Positions 63,338 through 64,000 of a DNA stretch of 64,000 nucleotides are shown here, in pieces. Every line of letters starts with the position of its first letter. Within the stretch, counting starts at the first letter, position 1. The notes under the pieces were generated by a model that worked only from the letters and a program-made list of their open reading frames with translations, ran no database searches and was not told the origin of the DNA. The position numbers were made by a program, and so were the translations under genes. Source of the stretch: Acinetobacter sp. WCHAc010034. GTDB lineage: Bacteria > Pseudomonadota > Gammaproteobacteria > Pseudomonadales > Moraxellaceae. Location: NCBI RefSeq assembly GCF_001696615.3, contig NZ_CP032279.1:372001-436000 (forward strand), given 5' to 3'.

Positions 63338-64000
63338 ATGAGTAATTTTCAGTTCCAAACCGTCAGCAATATTATTTCCGGCCTGGGTTCAATTCTTGAG
63401 CTGAAAAATTTACTCAATGATTTTTCCCCGCAGCGCGTGCTGCTGGTAACTGACCCCGGCATCATCCAGCAGCAGCTGCATTTGCCCATTTTAGAAATTT
63501 TCGAGTCGCAGCGTCAGGACTATGCCATCTATTCCAGCGTGCAGGCAGATCCGGCCGCGCATATTGTGCTGGACGCGCTGCAGTTTGCCCAGCAGCAACA
63601 GGCGGATTTGATTTTAGGCTTTGGCGGCGGCAGCTCGCTGGATGTCGCCAAAGTGCTTGCGGTTCTGGCGCATCCTGATCAGAAACAGCAGCTGCAGGAT
63701 CTTTACGGCGCCGGCAATGCCAAGCGTCCGCGCCTGCCGTTAATTCTGGTGCCGACAACTGCCGGCACCGGCGCTGAAGTCACTCCGGTTGCCATTATCA
63801 CCACAGGAAAAACTGTCAAAACCGGCATTGTATCGCCGGCGCTGTATGCTGACGCCGCGATTCTGGATGCATCGTTCACGCAGAACCTGCCTGCGCAGAT
63901 TACCGCAGCCACAGGCATAGATGCGATGGTGCATGCCATAGAAGCCTACACCTCTAAAATCAAGAAAAACCCCTATGCCGACATGCTGGCCAAGCAGGCC
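63338..64000 (+). CDS. iron-containing alcohol dehydrogenase (partial, runs off the window)
   Basis: Only the first 221 residues are in the window. AAGGA lies a few bases before the ATG. The N-terminal NAD-binding part begins MSNFQFQTVSNIISGLGS and has GFGGGSSLDVAK (94-105). The substrate/NAD loop PTTAGTGAEVTPVAI and two metal ligands, Asp195 and His199 (GIDAMVHAIEAYTS), are visible. The family oxidises or reduces primary and secondary alcohols and diols with NAD(P). It is divergent from the phosphatase-murB operon. Confidence 0.95.
   Translation, partial: MSNFQFQTVSNIISGLGSILELKNLLNDFSPQRVLLVTDPGIIQQQLHLPILEIFESQRQDYAIYSSVQADPAAHIVLDALQFAQQQQADLILGFGGGSSLDVAKVLAVLAHPDQKQQLQDLYGAGNAKRPRLPLILVPTTAGTGAEVTPVAIITTGKTVKTGIVSPALYADAAILDASFTQNLPAQITAATGIDAMVHAIEAYTSKIKKNPYADMLAKQA

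Overview
The window is a chromosomal segment of a gammaproteobacterium of the Acinetobacter (Moraxellaceae) type. I infer this from gene content and order: rpsF-rpsR-rplI-dnaB followed by alr, cyoABCDE, divergent ppsR/ppsA, prfA-prmC, tamA-tamB, and paired glycine-zipper proteins. Small lineage-type proteins and the codon style also fit. I do not name a species. The window holds about 53 protein-coding genes or gene fragments, one insertion sequence and many clear hairpin terminators. I see no rRNA, tRNA, CRISPR array or complete prophage.

Layout. 1-1.6 kb: an IS5-family (IS427-like) element sits inside a DUF4365-type nuclease gene just downstream of acnB. 1.6-6.7 kb: acnB, three small proteins and an 860-base gap with two minus-strand terminators. 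6.7-14 kb: tamB and tamA. 14.1-16.1 kb: an LplT-like transporter and coq7. 16.5-20.8 kb: a GNAT enzyme, a lipoprotein, folK-like and folB, a UbiB-family kinase and a MoeB/ThiF-type enzyme, with palindromic repeats between folB and the ubiB-like gene. 21.1-21.4 kb: a small zinc-finger-like gene with its own promoter, a structured leader and a terminator. 21.5-26.6 kb: an acyl-CoA catabolic cluster (synthetase, dehydrogenase, SDR) divergent from an AraC-type regulator. 26.8-34 kb: prmC/prfA, glycine-zipper paralogs, a luciferase-like monooxygenase, YiaA and a degenerate monooxygenase-like protein. 34.2-38.5 kb: ppsR/ppsA and an RDD protein. 38.7-43.7 kb: cytochrome bo3 oxidase operon. 43.8-46.7 kb: an uncharacterised exported pair. 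46.8-52.2 kb: ribosomal proteins, dnaB and alr, with two AT-rich genes lying between dnaB and alr. 52.3-57.2 kb: the Anbu proteasome-like cluster (ATP-grasp, alpha-E, transglutaminase, Anbu), divergent from a WYL regulator. 57.3-64 kb: a possibly frameshifted tiny gene, a glutamate-synthase-like FMN protein, a murB-containing envelope operon and the start of an iron-containing alcohol dehydrogenase.

How the genes work together. Central metabolism is represented by AcnB (TCA cycle), PpsA with its regulator PpsR (gluconeogenesis) and the acyl-CoA cluster feeding short or branched acyl groups into acetyl-CoA. Respiration is represented by the bo3 quinol oxidase, heme O synthase and ubiquinone-pathway proteins (Coq7, UbiB-like). 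Envelope building is represented by TamAB, MurB, Alr, the ElyC/YdcF-like protein and lipoproteins.

The least explained items are the IS-split two-domain nuclease, the structured leader plus 46-residue zinc protein, a short leader ORF inside a hairpin upstream of cyoA, and the tiny frameshifted gene at 57.3-57.4 kb.
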